57,601 nt of DNA from JACNIZ01 sp964344765 (GTDB lineage Bacteria > Planctomycetota > UBA1135). A program made the translations under genes and the position numbers. The stretch is taken from NCBI GenBank assembly GCA_964344765.1, contig CAYFOM010000029.1, positions 1 to 57,601 on the forward strand, written 5' to 3'. Numbering within the stretch: the stretch's first letter is position 1; every line of letters begins with the position of its first letter. The notes beneath the pieces are model-generated. The model worked only from the letters and a program-made list of their open reading frames with translations, was not told the DNA's origin and ran no database searches. Positions 18,408 through 27,308 of this stretch are shown here, piece after piece.

Positions 18408-18692
18408 CTAGCTCGCGCTTGCTTCCAACTTCTTCTGCACTTCCAAGAACTGGAACTGCAAATCCGAGATGAACTTGTCCAAGGTCAGGCGCTCGGCGTC
18501 ATCCAAGTTGCCTTCGGTTTTTTGGCGGATCATCATCAAGTCGTCGATGACCGACTGACAAACCTGCAGGTTCGGCTCGGGCTTGTCCATGCCGGGGATT
18601 TCAAACAGGCCGAGGGCGTAGAAGCCCTGGGTGGCTAGTTTCTGGGCAAACAGACGAAAGTCGCCGCCGGGAATTTGTTGCTCTTCGCTCAT
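18408..18692 (-). CDS. DUF1844 domain protein
   Basis: A 94-residue cytoplasmic protein with the DUF1844 pattern: FRLFAQKLATQGFYALGL, then PEPNLQVCQSVIDDLMMIRQKTEGNLDDAE and a helical C-terminus. The family is uncharacterised but common in planctomycetes, myxobacteria and relatives. Its ATG overlaps the pyrG stop as ATGA, so it is translationally coupled and is the last gene of the lipoprotein-kdsB-pyrG operon. No enzymatic motif is visible. Confidence 0.85.
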   Translation of the reverse strand: MSEEQQIPGGDFRLFAQKLATQGFYALGLFEIPGMDKPEPNLQVCQSVIDDLMMIRQKTEGNLDDAERLTLDKFISDLQFQFLEVQKKLEASAS

Positions 18693-20347
18693 GATTCTTT
18701 GGCGGTGACCGCCTCGGTTTCGGGCTGCTGATTATCGTCGTTTCCGCTCGAAAAGGCGATAGCTGCACCGATGAAATCGCGGAACAACGGATGCGGCTGC
18801 AACGGCTTGGACTTGAATTCGGGGTGGTACTGCGCGCCGATGTAGAACGGGCGGTCGCTGAGCTCGACCACTTCGATCAAGCCGCGCGCTTCCCAAATGC
18901 CCGAACAGGCCAAACCAGCGCGCTCCAGCTTGCGTTTGAAGTCGTTGTTGTACTCCCAACGATGGCGGTGACGTTCCAGCACCATGTCGCGGCCGTAAAT
19001 CTCGGCGGTGCGCGTTCCTTCGATCACGCGACACGGGTAAGCGCCCAAACGCATCGTGCCGCCTTTGTCTTCGACGCCGGTTTGCTCGCGCATCAGGTCA
19101 ATGACCGGTGCCTTGCAGTTTGGATCGACCTCGGAGGTGTGCGCCCCTTCAATGCCGGCGACGTTGCGCGCGTATTCGATCACCATCGCCTGCATGCCGA
19201 AGCAGATGCCGAACACCGGCAGGTCGTTCTCGCGCGCCCACTGAATGGCCAAAATCTTGCCTTCCAATCCGCGCTCGCCGAAGCCGCCCGGTACCAGCAA
19301 ACCGGCGGCACCCTTCATGTGCTTTTCAGCGCCGTCTTCCAGCAATTGCTCGGCAGCAATCTTGCGGAAACGCACTTTGTGGCTGTGGTGAATCGCACCG
19401 TGCGCCAGCGCCTCGTAAATCGATTTGTAAGCATCGTGCAATTCGATGTACTTGCCGACCACAGCGATTTCAATTTCACCATCCGGTTGAGCAAAACGCC
19501 GCTGCAACTCCTCCCAATCGGAGAAGTCGCCGGCTTGGGTATCCTCCAATCCCAAGCACTGAACCAGCGCGTCATCCAATCCCTCGCGCAGCAAATCCAA
19601 CGGCACTTCGTAGATGGTGTGCGGCACGTCCATCTCCTGAATCACGTTCTCTTCGGAAACGTTGCAGAACATGGCGATCTTCTCGCTCATCTCCTTGGTC
19701 ATCGGCCGCTCGCAACGACAAACCAACACGTCGGGCTGAATGCCGATCTCGCGCATCTTGCGCACCGTTTCCTGCGTCGGCTTGGTTTTCATTTCACCCG
19801 ACGCCGACAAGTACGGCAGCAAAGTCAGGTGCACGTAGCAAACATTGCCGCGCCCCAACTTCAGCCCGAATTGGCGGATAGCCTCCAAGAACGGCAACGA
19901 TTCGATGTCGCCAGCCGTGCCGCCAATCTCAACAATGGCGACGTCAATGCCGCGCTGCGCACCCTGACGGATCGCGTCTTGAATTTGATTGGTGATGTGC
20001 GGCACCACCTGCACCGTCTTGCCGAGATAAGCACCGCGGCGTTCCTTGCGGATCACCTCGGAGTAAATCGAACCGGTGGTCGCATTCGAGTAACGGTTAA
20101 TTGCCGCGTGCGAGAAGCGCTCGTAGTGACCTAAGTCGAGGTCGGTTTCGGCGCCGTCTTCGGTGACGTATACCTCGCCATGTTCAAACGGCGACATGGT
20201 GCCGGGGTCGACGTTGATGTACGGATCCAGTTTCTGAATCGAAACTTTCAATCCGCGTTTTTCAAGCAGGACGGCGATCGAAGCAGTGGTGATCCCTTTG
20301 CCTAAAGAGGAAACAACACCGCCGGTGACGAAGATGAATTTGGTCAT
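18689..20347 (-). CDS. pyrG: CTP synthase
   Basis: A 552-residue enzyme that aminates UTP to CTP with glutamine. The N-terminal synthetase domain has FVTGGVVSSLGKGITTASIA and LDPYINVDPGTMSPFEHGEV. The C-terminal class I glutaminase has the nucleophile Cys in VFGICFGMQAMV and the His-Glu pair in QYHPEF. Length is normal for the family. It overlaps kdsB upstream and DUF1844 downstream by ATGA junctions. Pairing with kdsB is sensible because CTP is the co-substrate of KdsB. Confidence 0.97.
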   Translation of the reverse strand: MTKFIFVTGGVVSSLGKGITTASIAVLLEKRGLKVSIQKLDPYINVDPGTMSPFEHGEVYVTEDGAETDLDLGHYERFSHAAINRYSNATTGSIYSEVIRKERRGAYLGKTVQVVPHITNQIQDAIRQGAQRGIDVAIVEIGGTAGDIESLPFLEAIRQFGLKLGRGNVCYVHLTLLPYLSASGEMKTKPTQETVRKMREIGIQPDVLVCRCERPMTKEMSEKIAMFCNVSEENVIQEMDVPHTIYEVPLDLLREGLDDALVQCLGLEDTQAGDFSDWEELQRRFAQPDGEIEIAVVGKYIELHDAYKSIYEALAHGAIHHSHKVRFRKIAAEQLLEDGAEKHMKGAAGLLVPGGFGERGLEGKILAIQWARENDLPVFGICFGMQAMVIEYARNVAGIEGAHTSEVDPNCKAPVIDLMREQTGVEDKGGTMRLGAYPCRVIEGTRTAEIYGRDMVLERHRHRWEYNNDFKRKLERAGLACSGIWEARGLIEVVELSDRPFYIGAQYHPEFKSKPLQPHPLFRDFIGAAIAFSSGNDDNQQPETEAVTAKES

Positions 20348-21138
20348 TGCTGGGGGGGTACGGACCGGGTCTTGGAGGGGGGGGATGTGCGGCTCAGGCG
20401 GCCGAGAAAGGCGCGGTAATCGGAGGGGGTGTCGATGCCCGGAAATGCATGCGGCCAGTCCATGACCCGGACCGGCACGCCGTTTTCCAAGAACCTGAGT
20501 TGCTCCAGTCCCTCACACTGTTCGAGGGGTGTTGGCGCAGTGCGCGCAAATTGTCGCAAAGCAGCGCGCGAATAACCATAGATTCCAAGATGCAATCTCG
20601 GACTAGAAATGCCGTCGGCGGTGTTGCGTGGATAGGGGATGCCGGCGCGCGAAAAATACAAAGCGCGGCCGCTCAAATCGCGCACCACTTTGACCGCCGC
20701 CGCATCATTCAGAGATGCTTCGTCCAGGGGCGCACATAAGGTCGCCACCTCGGCGCCGTCATGCAGCGCTTGCAGCAAAACCAATATCGCCGCCGGATCC
20801 ATTTCCGGCTCATCGCCCTGAACGTTGACGACATGGCTGAGCGCCGATTCCTGCTCCATCACCGCCCAAACGCGATCACTGCCCGACGGCAAATTCGGGT
20901 CGGTCAGCACCGCCTCGGCGCCGGCGGCGATTGCCACATCAAACAACTGTTGGCAGTCCACCGCAGCGATCACGCGCGGCCGTGGCAGGTCGCCGCAACG
21001 GTCGCCGACCAGCAAACATTGCTGCAGCGTATGTGCCAGCAGCGGTTGGCCGGAGTCGGCCAGCAGCAGTTTTTCGGGGAGGCGGGTCGAGTCCCGGCGA
21101 GCCGGGATCACGATCGCTGCCTCAAAACCCGATGTCAC
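20344..21138 (-). CDS. kdsB: 3-deoxy-manno-octulosonate cytidylyltransferase
   Basis: A 264-residue nucleotidyltransferase activating Kdo as CMP-Kdo for lipid A-core synthesis. The family start IVIPARRDSTRLPEKLLL is at residues 9-26. LPSGSDRVWAVM, NVQGDEPEMDP and GIYGYSRAALRQFA follow. It starts with GTG, overlapping the stop of the lipoprotein gene (GTGA), and its stop overlaps the pyrG ATG. Its presence implies an LPS-type outer membrane in this organism. Confidence 0.93.
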   Translation of the reverse strand: MTSGFEAAIVIPARRDSTRLPEKLLLADSGQPLLAHTLQQCLLVGDRCGDLPRPRVIAAVDCQQLFDVAIAAGAEAVLTDPNLPSGSDRVWAVMEQESALSHVVNVQGDEPEMDPAAILVLLQALHDGAEVATLCAPLDEASLNDAAAVKVVRDLSGRALYFSRAGIPYPRNTADGISSPRLHLGIYGYSRAALRQFARTAPTPLEQCEGLEQLRFLENGVPVRVMDWPHAFPGIDTPSDYRAFLGRLSRTSPPSKTRSVPPQQ

Positions 21139-21656
21139 CTAAAGTTCCTCTTGCCCTGATTGCCCAGTTGGCGCTGCTGTTGTTCGAACAGCTCTTTGCC
21201 CTGGTTGTTGTGGATGACTTGCATGCTGTAGTGAGCGTCGTACATGGCCCGGAATGCCTGATTGCAGTTCTCAATCTTCGCGCTGACAGACGGCTCCCGG
21301 TCGCGGTGCTGGCTCAGGCTGTACTTTAACCCACCGCGCTCGACCATTAAAGTGCTACGCGCGCCAGGCGTGCGGCGGAATCCGGCATCGGCGATTTCGA
21401 AGAAGCCGAATTCTTCCAGTTGCAGGATCAAAGCCCCCATATCGAGGTCGGGAATGACCTTGGTCGACGCATTTCCGCGCACCTGGGAGTAGTAATCGGA
21501 TTTCGACGTGTGCGATTCGTTAATCAGGAATAAATCCAGATTGGTGCGGTAATCCTTCAGCGTGAGCTTGCACGGCGAGGTTTCCGGGGTAATCGGCGGG
21601 GTCGAGCTGCAGGCGCCCAGCAGGGCGACGAGCAAAAACATGGGTAGGATGCGCAT
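21135..21656 (-). CDS. Small lipoprotein of unknown function
   Basis: A 173-residue protein starting MRILPMFLLVALLGACSS, a type II signal peptide with lipobox LLGAC, so it should be lipid-anchored. The mature part contains LQLEEFGFFEIADAGFRRTPGARS and ends in a Gln/Arg-rich tail. I do not recognise the family. The longer open frame upstream adds a sequence with no signal-peptide character and overlaps the divergent promoter region, so the internal ATG is preferred. It heads the operon with kdsB and pyrG (GTGA overlap); an envelope role is suggested only by context. Confidence 0.75.
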   Translation of the reverse strand: MRILPMFLLVALLGACSSTPPITPETSPCKLTLKDYRTNLDLFLINESHTSKSDYYSQVRGNASTKVIPDLDMGALILQLEEFGFFEIADAGFRRTPGARSTLMVERGGLKYSLSQHRDREPSVSAKIENCNQAFRAMYDAHYSMQVIHNNQGKELFEQQQRQLGNQGKRNFR

Positions 21657-21720
21657 CGAAGGTTGAACGATTCTCGGGCTACGGGACAATCTTCTCCTCG
21701 GGGCCCCCGCTCCGCAAGTC

Positions 21721-22344
21721 ATGGATCCATCGAAAAAGGAATACTCCAGCCACCCGCGGGCATCAAAAAAGCTCACTTGGCGCAAGTCGGCGGTCTACAT
21801 TTCCAGCCTCGCAGTGCTGGCAATGGCAGACCCGCGACCCCTGACCTTCGCCATCGGCTGTGTGCCGGTGGTGGTGGCGTGGTGGCTGCGCATTTGGGCT
21901 TTCGGCCATTTGGAAAAGAACCGGACCATGGTGACCACGGGTCCCTACGCCCACACCCGCAATCCGGCTTATCTCGGCAGCTTCATCGCCATGACCGGAG
22001 TTGCGCTGGCGGCGGGCAATTGGGAAACGCGCCAGGGTCAAGGCGTATGGGTATTCGGTCTGTTGCTGATGGTTGCCTTCTTTAGCTTCTATCTGCCGCG
22101 CAAACTTTCGAAGGAATACCCGCGCCTGAAGCAGTTGTTCGGCGATCAGCTCGACCGCCACGCAGACAACGTGCCCGATTTCTGGCCGCGCCTGACGCCT
22201 TGGCGCAGCGGCGACGATCGCAAGTTTTCGTGGACCCGGGTTAGCGCCAACCACGAATGGGGATGGGGCTTGGTCTTCATTTTGATCATGGGCCTGATTT
22301 GGTTCGCACCGATGTGGTCGCCGTTCCTCAACGGCGCCGAATAG
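21721..22344 (+). CDS. PEMT/ICMT-family membrane methyltransferase
   Basis: A 207-residue membrane protein with about four hydrophobic helices. The family signature GPYAHTRNPAYLGSF is present, the S-adenosylmethionine-proximal motif of phospholipid and isoprenylcysteine methyltransferases. A charged loop and a final helix (GLVFILIMGLIWFAPMW) follow. In bacteria such proteins methylate lipids or remain uncharacterised. The gene is divergent from the lipoprotein operon with a 64-bp gap and is followed 5 bp later by a small kinase gene, so the two may act on the same envelope lipid. That link is inference. Confidence 0.8.
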   Translation: MDPSKKEYSSHPRASKKLTWRKSAVYISSLAVLAMADPRPLTFAIGCVPVVVAWWLRIWAFGHLEKNRTMVTTGPYAHTRNPAYLGSFIAMTGVALAAGNWETRQGQGVWVFGLLLMVAFFSFYLPRKLSKEYPRLKQLFGDQLDRHADNVPDFWPRLTPWRSGDDRKFSWTRVSANHEWGWGLVFILIMGLIWFAPMWSPFLNGAE

Positions 22345-22349
22345 CCTCG

Positions 22350-22985
22350 ATGGATCAATTGCTCAGCCGCGGCTCGTCGCTGAAACCGGCGGTTTGGCGG
22401 CGGCAGCAAAATGGCGAGGACGTCATCGTCAAAAACCTCGACGACGTGCCCGGCTGGAGCCGTTGGCTGGCGCGTTGGTTAATGAACCGCGAACGCCGCG
22501 TGCTGCACAAATTGGCCGACGTGGAAGGCGTACCGCAAATCGTCCACGAAGACGCCGACGGCTTTGCCATGGCGTTGGTTGCCGGTGAGCCGCTGCGTGG
22601 CGAAGCCTTTGAACCCGATCCACGCGGCTTGGCCAATTGCTTGCGCAGCCGCATCGAAGCCATTCATCAGCGCGGCGTTTTTCACTTGGATTTACGTCAG
22701 CGTCAAAACGTGCTGATCGCCGGCCCGGCCGAAGCCAATTTGGTGGATTTTGGCGCGGCGCTGGCGCCTGGAAAACTAGGCCGGGCTTTGTGGGGCAGGC
22801 TGTTGGCTTGGGTGGATCATCAAGCCGTTTTGAAGTACTTGGCTCGGCATGCGCCGCAGGAGTTAACCGTCGTAGAAGCGCGTTCTTTGCTGCGTGCGTT
22901 GCGCTGGCGGCGATTGTGGTTCGTCAGTCCCCACAAGGACCGGGGGGAAAGGGCCGCTGCGCGCGACCGAATCCGCAACTCCTAG
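22350..22985 (+). CDS. Small protein/LPS kinase-like phosphotransferase
   Basis: A 211-residue protein with a reduced kinase core. The catalytic loop is HQRGVFHLDLRQRQNVLI (HxD...N pattern) and the metal-binding motif is VDFGAAL. A possible ATP-anchoring Lys is in GEDVIVKNLDD. The glycine-rich loop is poorly conserved. The organisation resembles RIO-like or lipopolysaccharide (Kdo/heptose) kinases rather than regulatory Ser/Thr kinases. The ATG at 22350 immediately follows the methyltransferase stop; the open frame extends upstream inside that gene and is not used. Substrate unknown. Confidence 0.7.
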   Translation: MDQLLSRGSSLKPAVWRRQQNGEDVIVKNLDDVPGWSRWLARWLMNRERRVLHKLADVEGVPQIVHEDADGFAMALVAGEPLRGEAFEPDPRGLANCLRSRIEAIHQRGVFHLDLRQRQNVLIAGPAEANLVDFGAALAPGKLGRALWGRLLAWVDHQAVLKYLARHAPQELTVVEARSLLRALRWRRLWFVSPHKDRGERAAARDRIRNS

Positions 22986-23072
22986 ACCTCGCCACTAGTG
23001 GTGGTGTGCGGCAGTGCAAATCCACCACAAAAGGTATTGCCACAAGGATTTCCATAGAAATCGGTAGGCGCC

Positions 23073-23086
23073 CCCAATATATTGGG
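23073..23086. promoter_or_regulatory. 14-bp perfect palindrome before the LysM gene
   Basis: CCCAATATATTGGG is exactly self-complementary and lies 24 bp upstream of the LysM protein start, in a 125-bp intergenic region. The position suits an operator for a dimeric regulator or a small RNA hairpin near the ribosome-binding region. No regulator is assigned. Confidence 0.3.
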
Positions 23087-23110
23087 CCTATCCCGAGAGG
23101 GATCAAAAGC

Positions 23111-23947
23111 ATGGGTCGCCTAGAGAAGCAAATCATTTCCGGAGCCGTCGCCCTGGTGGCGATTCTACTAGTCGTTGTGCTAGTGAAAGGCATTGAGCCC
23201 ACAGGTCCTCAGAAGCCGGCCGGGAATAAGACCGAATGGCAAGATCCGGCTTTGGTTTTATCGAATTTGCAGCCCAAGGTGGCACCTGATAAAGGCGACT
23301 CGCGCAAGGCTGGAGTCGTTGACCTGGGAGCACCGGAGCCGAAGACCGGCAACACGCCGGCCGAGCATGGTTATGCCGGTTCGCAAGGCGATGTCAAATC
23401 CGCCAATAACGAGTTGAAGCAAGGTAAGCCTGAGATTGATGATCAATTGGACTTGATTCAGGCTGCGTTGCACAAATCGCAGGAACGCGTCGAAGCTAAG
23501 CCCGCTTCCGACGCCGGCGCGATGGTCAACTTGGACTGGGACGAAGACCTGCGCTTGTACAAGGTCAAGAAGAACGAGTCGCTGAGTGAAATCGCGCAAC
23601 GCGAGTTGGGTTCGATTCGCTACCTCGACAGCATTCTTGAACTGAACGAAGGCTTGAGTGCAAACAATATCGGCACTGGTCAAGAGATCTGGTTGCCGTC
23701 CGCCGCTGCCGCCAAATTCAGCTACGAGCAAAGCCGTTCCGGCAAGGCCAAGCCGAAGGCTGCTGCGTCGACCAGTGGCCGCACCCACAAGGTGAAAAGC
23801 GGCGATAGCCTGTGGCGCATCGCCAAGCGCTATTACCCGAAGATGGATCGCCGCGAAGCGATTCAAAAGATCGTCAAAGCCAACGCTGATTTGAAGTCCG
23901 AGAACTCGGTACTTGAACTCGGCATGGAATTGAAGATTCCGCGCTAA
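23111..23947 (+). CDS. Membrane-anchored protein with two LysM domains
   Basis: A 278-residue protein. An N-terminal membrane helix (about residues 9-26, SGAVALVAILLVVVLVKG) is followed by a ~120-residue low-complexity region rich in Lys, Gly, Pro and Ala. LysM 1 begins LYKVKKNESLSEIAQRELG. LysM 2 begins RTHKVKSGDSLWRIAKRYYP and ends ELGMELKIPR at the C-terminus. LysM domains bind peptidoglycan or chitin-like glycans. With the helix this suggests a periplasmic cell-wall-binding protein. The start at 23111 follows AGAGGGA; the upstream open frame overlaps the kinase gene and is not used. anmK, a peptidoglycan-recycling gene, follows 13 bp later. Confidence 0.85.
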   Translation: MGRLEKQIISGAVALVAILLVVVLVKGIEPTGPQKPAGNKTEWQDPALVLSNLQPKVAPDKGDSRKAGVVDLGAPEPKTGNTPAEHGYAGSQGDVKSANNELKQGKPEIDDQLDLIQAALHKSQERVEAKPASDAGAMVNLDWDEDLRLYKVKKNESLSEIAQRELGSIRYLDSILELNEGLSANNIGTGQEIWLPSAAAAKFSYEQSRSGKAKPKAAASTSGRTHKVKSGDSLWRIAKRYYPKMDRREAIQKIVKANADLKSENSVLELGMELKIPR

Positions 23948-23960
23948 TCGCGGACTGCCG

Positions 23961-25139
23961 ATGTGGGAGGCCGAGCAATCCAGATTGGTGCTCGGCATGA
24001 GTTCGGGCACGTCGGCCGACGGATTGGATTTGGCTCTGATTCGCGTGCAAGGATCGGGCTTGCAGCGCACGGTGGAATGGATTGGCGGAGAGGTTGCGCC
24101 CCTGCGGCCGGAAACGCGTGCGGCGGTGCGTCGAGCGTTGAAATGGAGTGTGGCGGAGTACGCGCATTGGCATTTTCAAATGGGGGCCGAATTCGCCGAG
24201 CTTGCGGCGGACTTTCTTGCGCGTCAAGCAAGGGAGTATCGCCAACCGGATTTCGTCGGCAGTCATGGCCAAACCATTTATCACCACGACGGTGAGCCCG
24301 GCGATGGCACGCTTCAAATCGCCGATTCGGCATTGATCGCCACGCGACTGGCTTGTCCGGTGGTCGCCGATTTCCGCTGGAGCGATTTGGCGGTAGGGGG
24401 GCAGGGCGCGCCCATCTCGCCGTTCGCCGATTGGGTGTTGCATCACGATGTCGCGCCCGAGTTGGCCATCCTCAATTTAGGCGGCATCGCCAATCTGACC
24501 TTGCTGCGCGGGCCCAAGCCTCCGGCTGCATGGGATAGTGGGCCGGCCAATGGGCCGCTGGACGCCCTGGTCCAGATTGCCTCCCCGGGCTCTGCCGCGG
24601 AGCCTAGCCATGACGTCCCTTCTGCCGAGTACGACGTCGACGGCAAACTGGCAGCCACCGGCCAAATCCTGCCGGAATTACTCGCCGCCCTTAAGGATGA
24701 CGACTACTTCCGTCGGCCCCTACCACGATCCACTGGTCTGGAGCGCTTCGGCCGCGCGCTGGTGGCAAAAATCGATGCCATCGCCCCCGAATCCAGCCTC
24801 GCCGATCGGCTGCGCACCTGCTGTTCGCTGGCCGCATGGGCTGTGTCGGACAGTTTGCAGACGGCAATCGGCCTTCCAGCAGCAAAAATTTCCCTGCCCA
24901 TTTACGTTTGCGGTGGGGGAGGTCACAATCCCGTCTTGCTTGCCGAGCTGGCCCAGGCCTTGCCGGCGGCGACCCTCCGGAACTACTCGGAATTGGCTGG
25001 AAATCCCGATCTGCGCGAGGCACAGGCCTTCGCATTGCTCGCAGATGCATGTTTTTTGGGCGAATTTTCGGCCTGGCCGAGCACCACTGGTGGGCGTCAA
25101 CCTGTAATCCTTGGGAAAATCGTGCCATCCTGCATTTGA
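23961..25139 (+). CDS. anmK: Anhydro-N-acetylmuramic acid kinase
   Basis: A 392-residue sugar kinase of the ASKHA fold. It phosphorylates and opens 1,6-anhydro-MurNAc during peptidoglycan recycling. Family strings: LVLGMSSGTSADGLDLAL, GSHGQTIYHHDG, DFRWSDLAVGGQGAPISPF, LNLGGIANLTLL, DSGPANGPLDALVQ and CGGGGHNPVLL. Length is near normal. It is probably co-transcribed with the LysM gene, which also points to cell-wall work. The phosphorylated product would need MurQ-type etherase, not seen here. Confidence 0.95.
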   Translation: MWEAEQSRLVLGMSSGTSADGLDLALIRVQGSGLQRTVEWIGGEVAPLRPETRAAVRRALKWSVAEYAHWHFQMGAEFAELAADFLARQAREYRQPDFVGSHGQTIYHHDGEPGDGTLQIADSALIATRLACPVVADFRWSDLAVGGQGAPISPFADWVLHHDVAPELAILNLGGIANLTLLRGPKPPAAWDSGPANGPLDALVQIASPGSAAEPSHDVPSAEYDVDGKLAATGQILPELLAALKDDDYFRRPLPRSTGLERFGRALVAKIDAIAPESSLADRLRTCCSLAAWAVSDSLQTAIGLPAAKISLPIYVCGGGGHNPVLLAELAQALPAATLRNYSELAGNPDLREAQAFALLADACFLGEFSAWPSTTGGRQPVILGKIVPSCI

Positions 25140-25246
25140 CCGGCAGTTCGGTGGCTCTATCATGTTGCCTCGGTGAGTAGGTGCACTATGGGTCGTAGCG
25201 CACCTTCGCATCCCTACCCCCCGCACGAACCCTCTGGCGAAATCGC

Positions 25247-27250
25247 ATGAGCAAGTCCCTCCGGTCCGGCCGTAAACTGGCCTCCAGCATCATCCTGGCC
25301 TCTCTTCTGGCTATGGTCCCCTCCCAGGCTTTCGCTCAAGAAGGCCAAGGCGAAGCCCAGAAGCTCTTTGACCAGGGCATGGCCCACTTCCACAACGGTG
25401 ATCCTCAGAAAGCCATCGACGCTTTCCGCAAGGTCATTGAGTTGGCCCCTGACGAAGCCGTTGCTTACCAGCTGCTGAACCAGAGCCAGGACAAGCTGCT
25501 GCAACTGATGGTTGCCGGCGGTGAGTTCGAAACCTTCGCCATGGAAATCATGGAAGCTGCCAGCAACGCCAGCCGCGACGCCATGCGCGACGCCGACGCT
25601 GCTGCTGACGCCGCTGAAGGTTGCTTCGCCGACGACTTGGCGACTCGCTCCAAGGCCATCTTTGATCTGGGTCACCGCTTCGGTCCTTACGGCGCGTTGG
25701 CTTTGGTCGACTCCCTGGGTGACCAGAAAGAGTCCCGTCGCTTGGCTGCGATCTACGCCATGGGCCGCATCGGCTCCGAGGCCTTCCACCCGGCATTGGC
25801 TGCTACCTGGTCCGAAAGCGCCCAGGTCCGCTCCTCTGCTTTGATGGTTCTGGCTGAACTCAACGATCCGCGCGCTGCTGCCCGCATCGCCGACCTCGCC
25901 GCCAACGATGCCGACGGCACCGTGCGCAAGGTCGCCGGTCAGTTCGCCGTCGACGCCGACGCTGCCGAAATGCTCTACGCCCAAGGTTGGGACTACCTCG
26001 ATGGTGATCCTGCTTACGGCTTGGCCGGCACCGAGAACTACGGCACCTTCTTTAAGGGTGACGGCAACGGTGTTGCTGGTGTAGACATGGCTCGCGCCTT
26101 GGTCCCGTGTGAGTTGGCTAAGCGCTGCTTCGCTCGCTCGCTGGCTTTGGGTAACGCCGACGCCGCCATCGCGCTGGCTACCGCCTACGCAACTGAGGTT
26201 GGTGTGATGAACGCCATGGGTGAAGACATGGCCGACATGATCAACGCTCAGACCGCTTCCTGCCTGACCCTGGGCACCGCCAACTTGCAGGCCGCATTGG
26301 TCAACGCAGTTGCCGAGAATAAGGCTGGCGCTTCGATGGCGCTGGTCAACATGCTCAAGGGCACTGGCTCGAACGACGCTCTGCAGTTCGCTCTGGAGAA
26401 CTCCAGCTCGACTGAGTTGCGCTACCACGCTGCTCTGGCGTTGGCCGGTGCAGGTCAAACCAACGGTGCCGTCGTCAACGCTTTGGCCGAAGCCGCCGGC
26501 CTCGACGCCCTGCGCGTAGTTCACCTGATCGACCCCAGTGCTGAGCGCGCCGCCCGTCTGGCTTCCGAGCTGGGCGCCCAAGGCATTGCCGTGATTCGCG
26601 CCGAAGATGGTGCTTCCGGCATGATCAACGCTCACCGCAGCACTTTGGTGGATGCCTTCGTCATCGCCAACCCGCTGCCGGATCTCTACGCCAGCCGCGT
26701 GCTGAAGGAACTGCGCAAGGATGATCGCTTCGCCGATACTCCGGTGTTGGTCTTCGGCGCTGAAGGCGAAGAGATGGACGGCGCAGAGTACGTCGAAGAT
26801 CTGACTGCCTCGGCCGTCACCGACGCCTTTGGTGATTTGGGTGTAGACCGCGAACGCTACTTGGCTACTGCCGCTTCCGCAGCTTCCATGCTGTCGCACA
26901 TGAGCATGGTGAATGCTGAAGCCGTCGCCATGGTCGCCGGTGGCATGACCGACGCTCTGGGTCGCGAAGACGCCGTCGCCATTCCGGCTGCCGGCATGAT
27001 TGGTCGCTCCGGCTCCGCCGCACAGGCTGAAGCTCTGATGGGCTTGATCGCCGACGGCAACCGCAGCACCGAAGCTCGCACCGCCGCAGCGAAGGGCTTG
27101 GCCGCTATGGCTTCGCGCATCGACGTCTCGGTCAGCGCCGACGGCCTGGTAGGATTCGTCACCGATTCGGAAGCTGCATTCGCTCAAGCTTGCGCCCGCG
27201 CGTACGCCGCTCTGTCCGGCTCGCCGCTGGCCATCGAGCTGAGCTTCTAA
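25247..27250 (+). CDS. Secreted TPR/HEAT-repeat protein with receiver-like segment
   Basis: A 667-residue protein. A Sec signal peptide ends near SQAFAQE (~31). One TPR follows (about 36-69, AQKLFDQGMAHFHNGDPQKAIDAF). Ala-rich alpha-helical HEAT-like repeats span about 125-235, and again toward the C-terminus (about 560-650). Residues ~423-505 (VVHLIDPSAERAARLASELG through TPVLVFGAEGE) resemble a response-regulator receiver fold, but the position of the phospho-acceptor Asp reads VIAN, so phosphorylation is unlikely. Strong C-ending codon preference suggests high expression. A terminator-like hairpin and tRNA-Thr follow. Probably a scaffold in the periplasm or envelope; function unknown. Confidence 0.75.
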   Translation: MSKSLRSGRKLASSIILASLLAMVPSQAFAQEGQGEAQKLFDQGMAHFHNGDPQKAIDAFRKVIELAPDEAVAYQLLNQSQDKLLQLMVAGGEFETFAMEIMEAASNASRDAMRDADAAADAAEGCFADDLATRSKAIFDLGHRFGPYGALALVDSLGDQKESRRLAAIYAMGRIGSEAFHPALAATWSESAQVRSSALMVLAELNDPRAAARIADLAANDADGTVRKVAGQFAVDADAAEMLYAQGWDYLDGDPAYGLAGTENYGTFFKGDGNGVAGVDMARALVPCELAKRCFARSLALGNADAAIALATAYATEVGVMNAMGEDMADMINAQTASCLTLGTANLQAALVNAVAENKAGASMALVNMLKGTGSNDALQFALENSSSTELRYHAALALAGAGQTNGAVVNALAEAAGLDALRVVHLIDPSAERAARLASELGAQGIAVIRAEDGASGMINAHRSTLVDAFVIANPLPDLYASRVLKELRKDDRFADTPVLVFGAEGEEMDGAEYVEDLTASAVTDAFGDLGVDRERYLATAASAASMLSHMSMVNAEAVAMVAGGMTDALGREDAVAIPAAGMIGRSGSAAQAEALMGLIADGNRSTEARTAAAKGLAAMASRIDVSVSADGLVGFVTDSEAAFAQACARAYAALSGSPLAIELSF

Positions 27251-27280
27251 GGACGCCGCTCCCAACCCGAACCCTGCAAG

Positions 27281-27303
27281 ACCCTCACTTTGGTGGGGGT
27301 TTT
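27281..27303 (+). terminator. Terminator-like hairpin before tRNA-Thr
   Basis: ACCCTCAC pairs with GGTGGGGGT over 8 bp (one T-G pair) with a 4-nt loop TTTG, then four Ts. It ends 5 nt before the tRNA, leaving no room for a separate tRNA promoter between them. Confidence 0.6.
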
Positions 27304-27308
27304 GCCTT

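Noticed and set aside
25214..27265. A 683-codon open frame antisense to the TPR/HEAT gene
   Set aside because: The sense frame has a signal peptide, repeats and a proper start. The antisense frame arises because heavy use of C-ending codons on the sense strand avoids antisense stops. Its product is Gly/Ser/Val-rich without domains.
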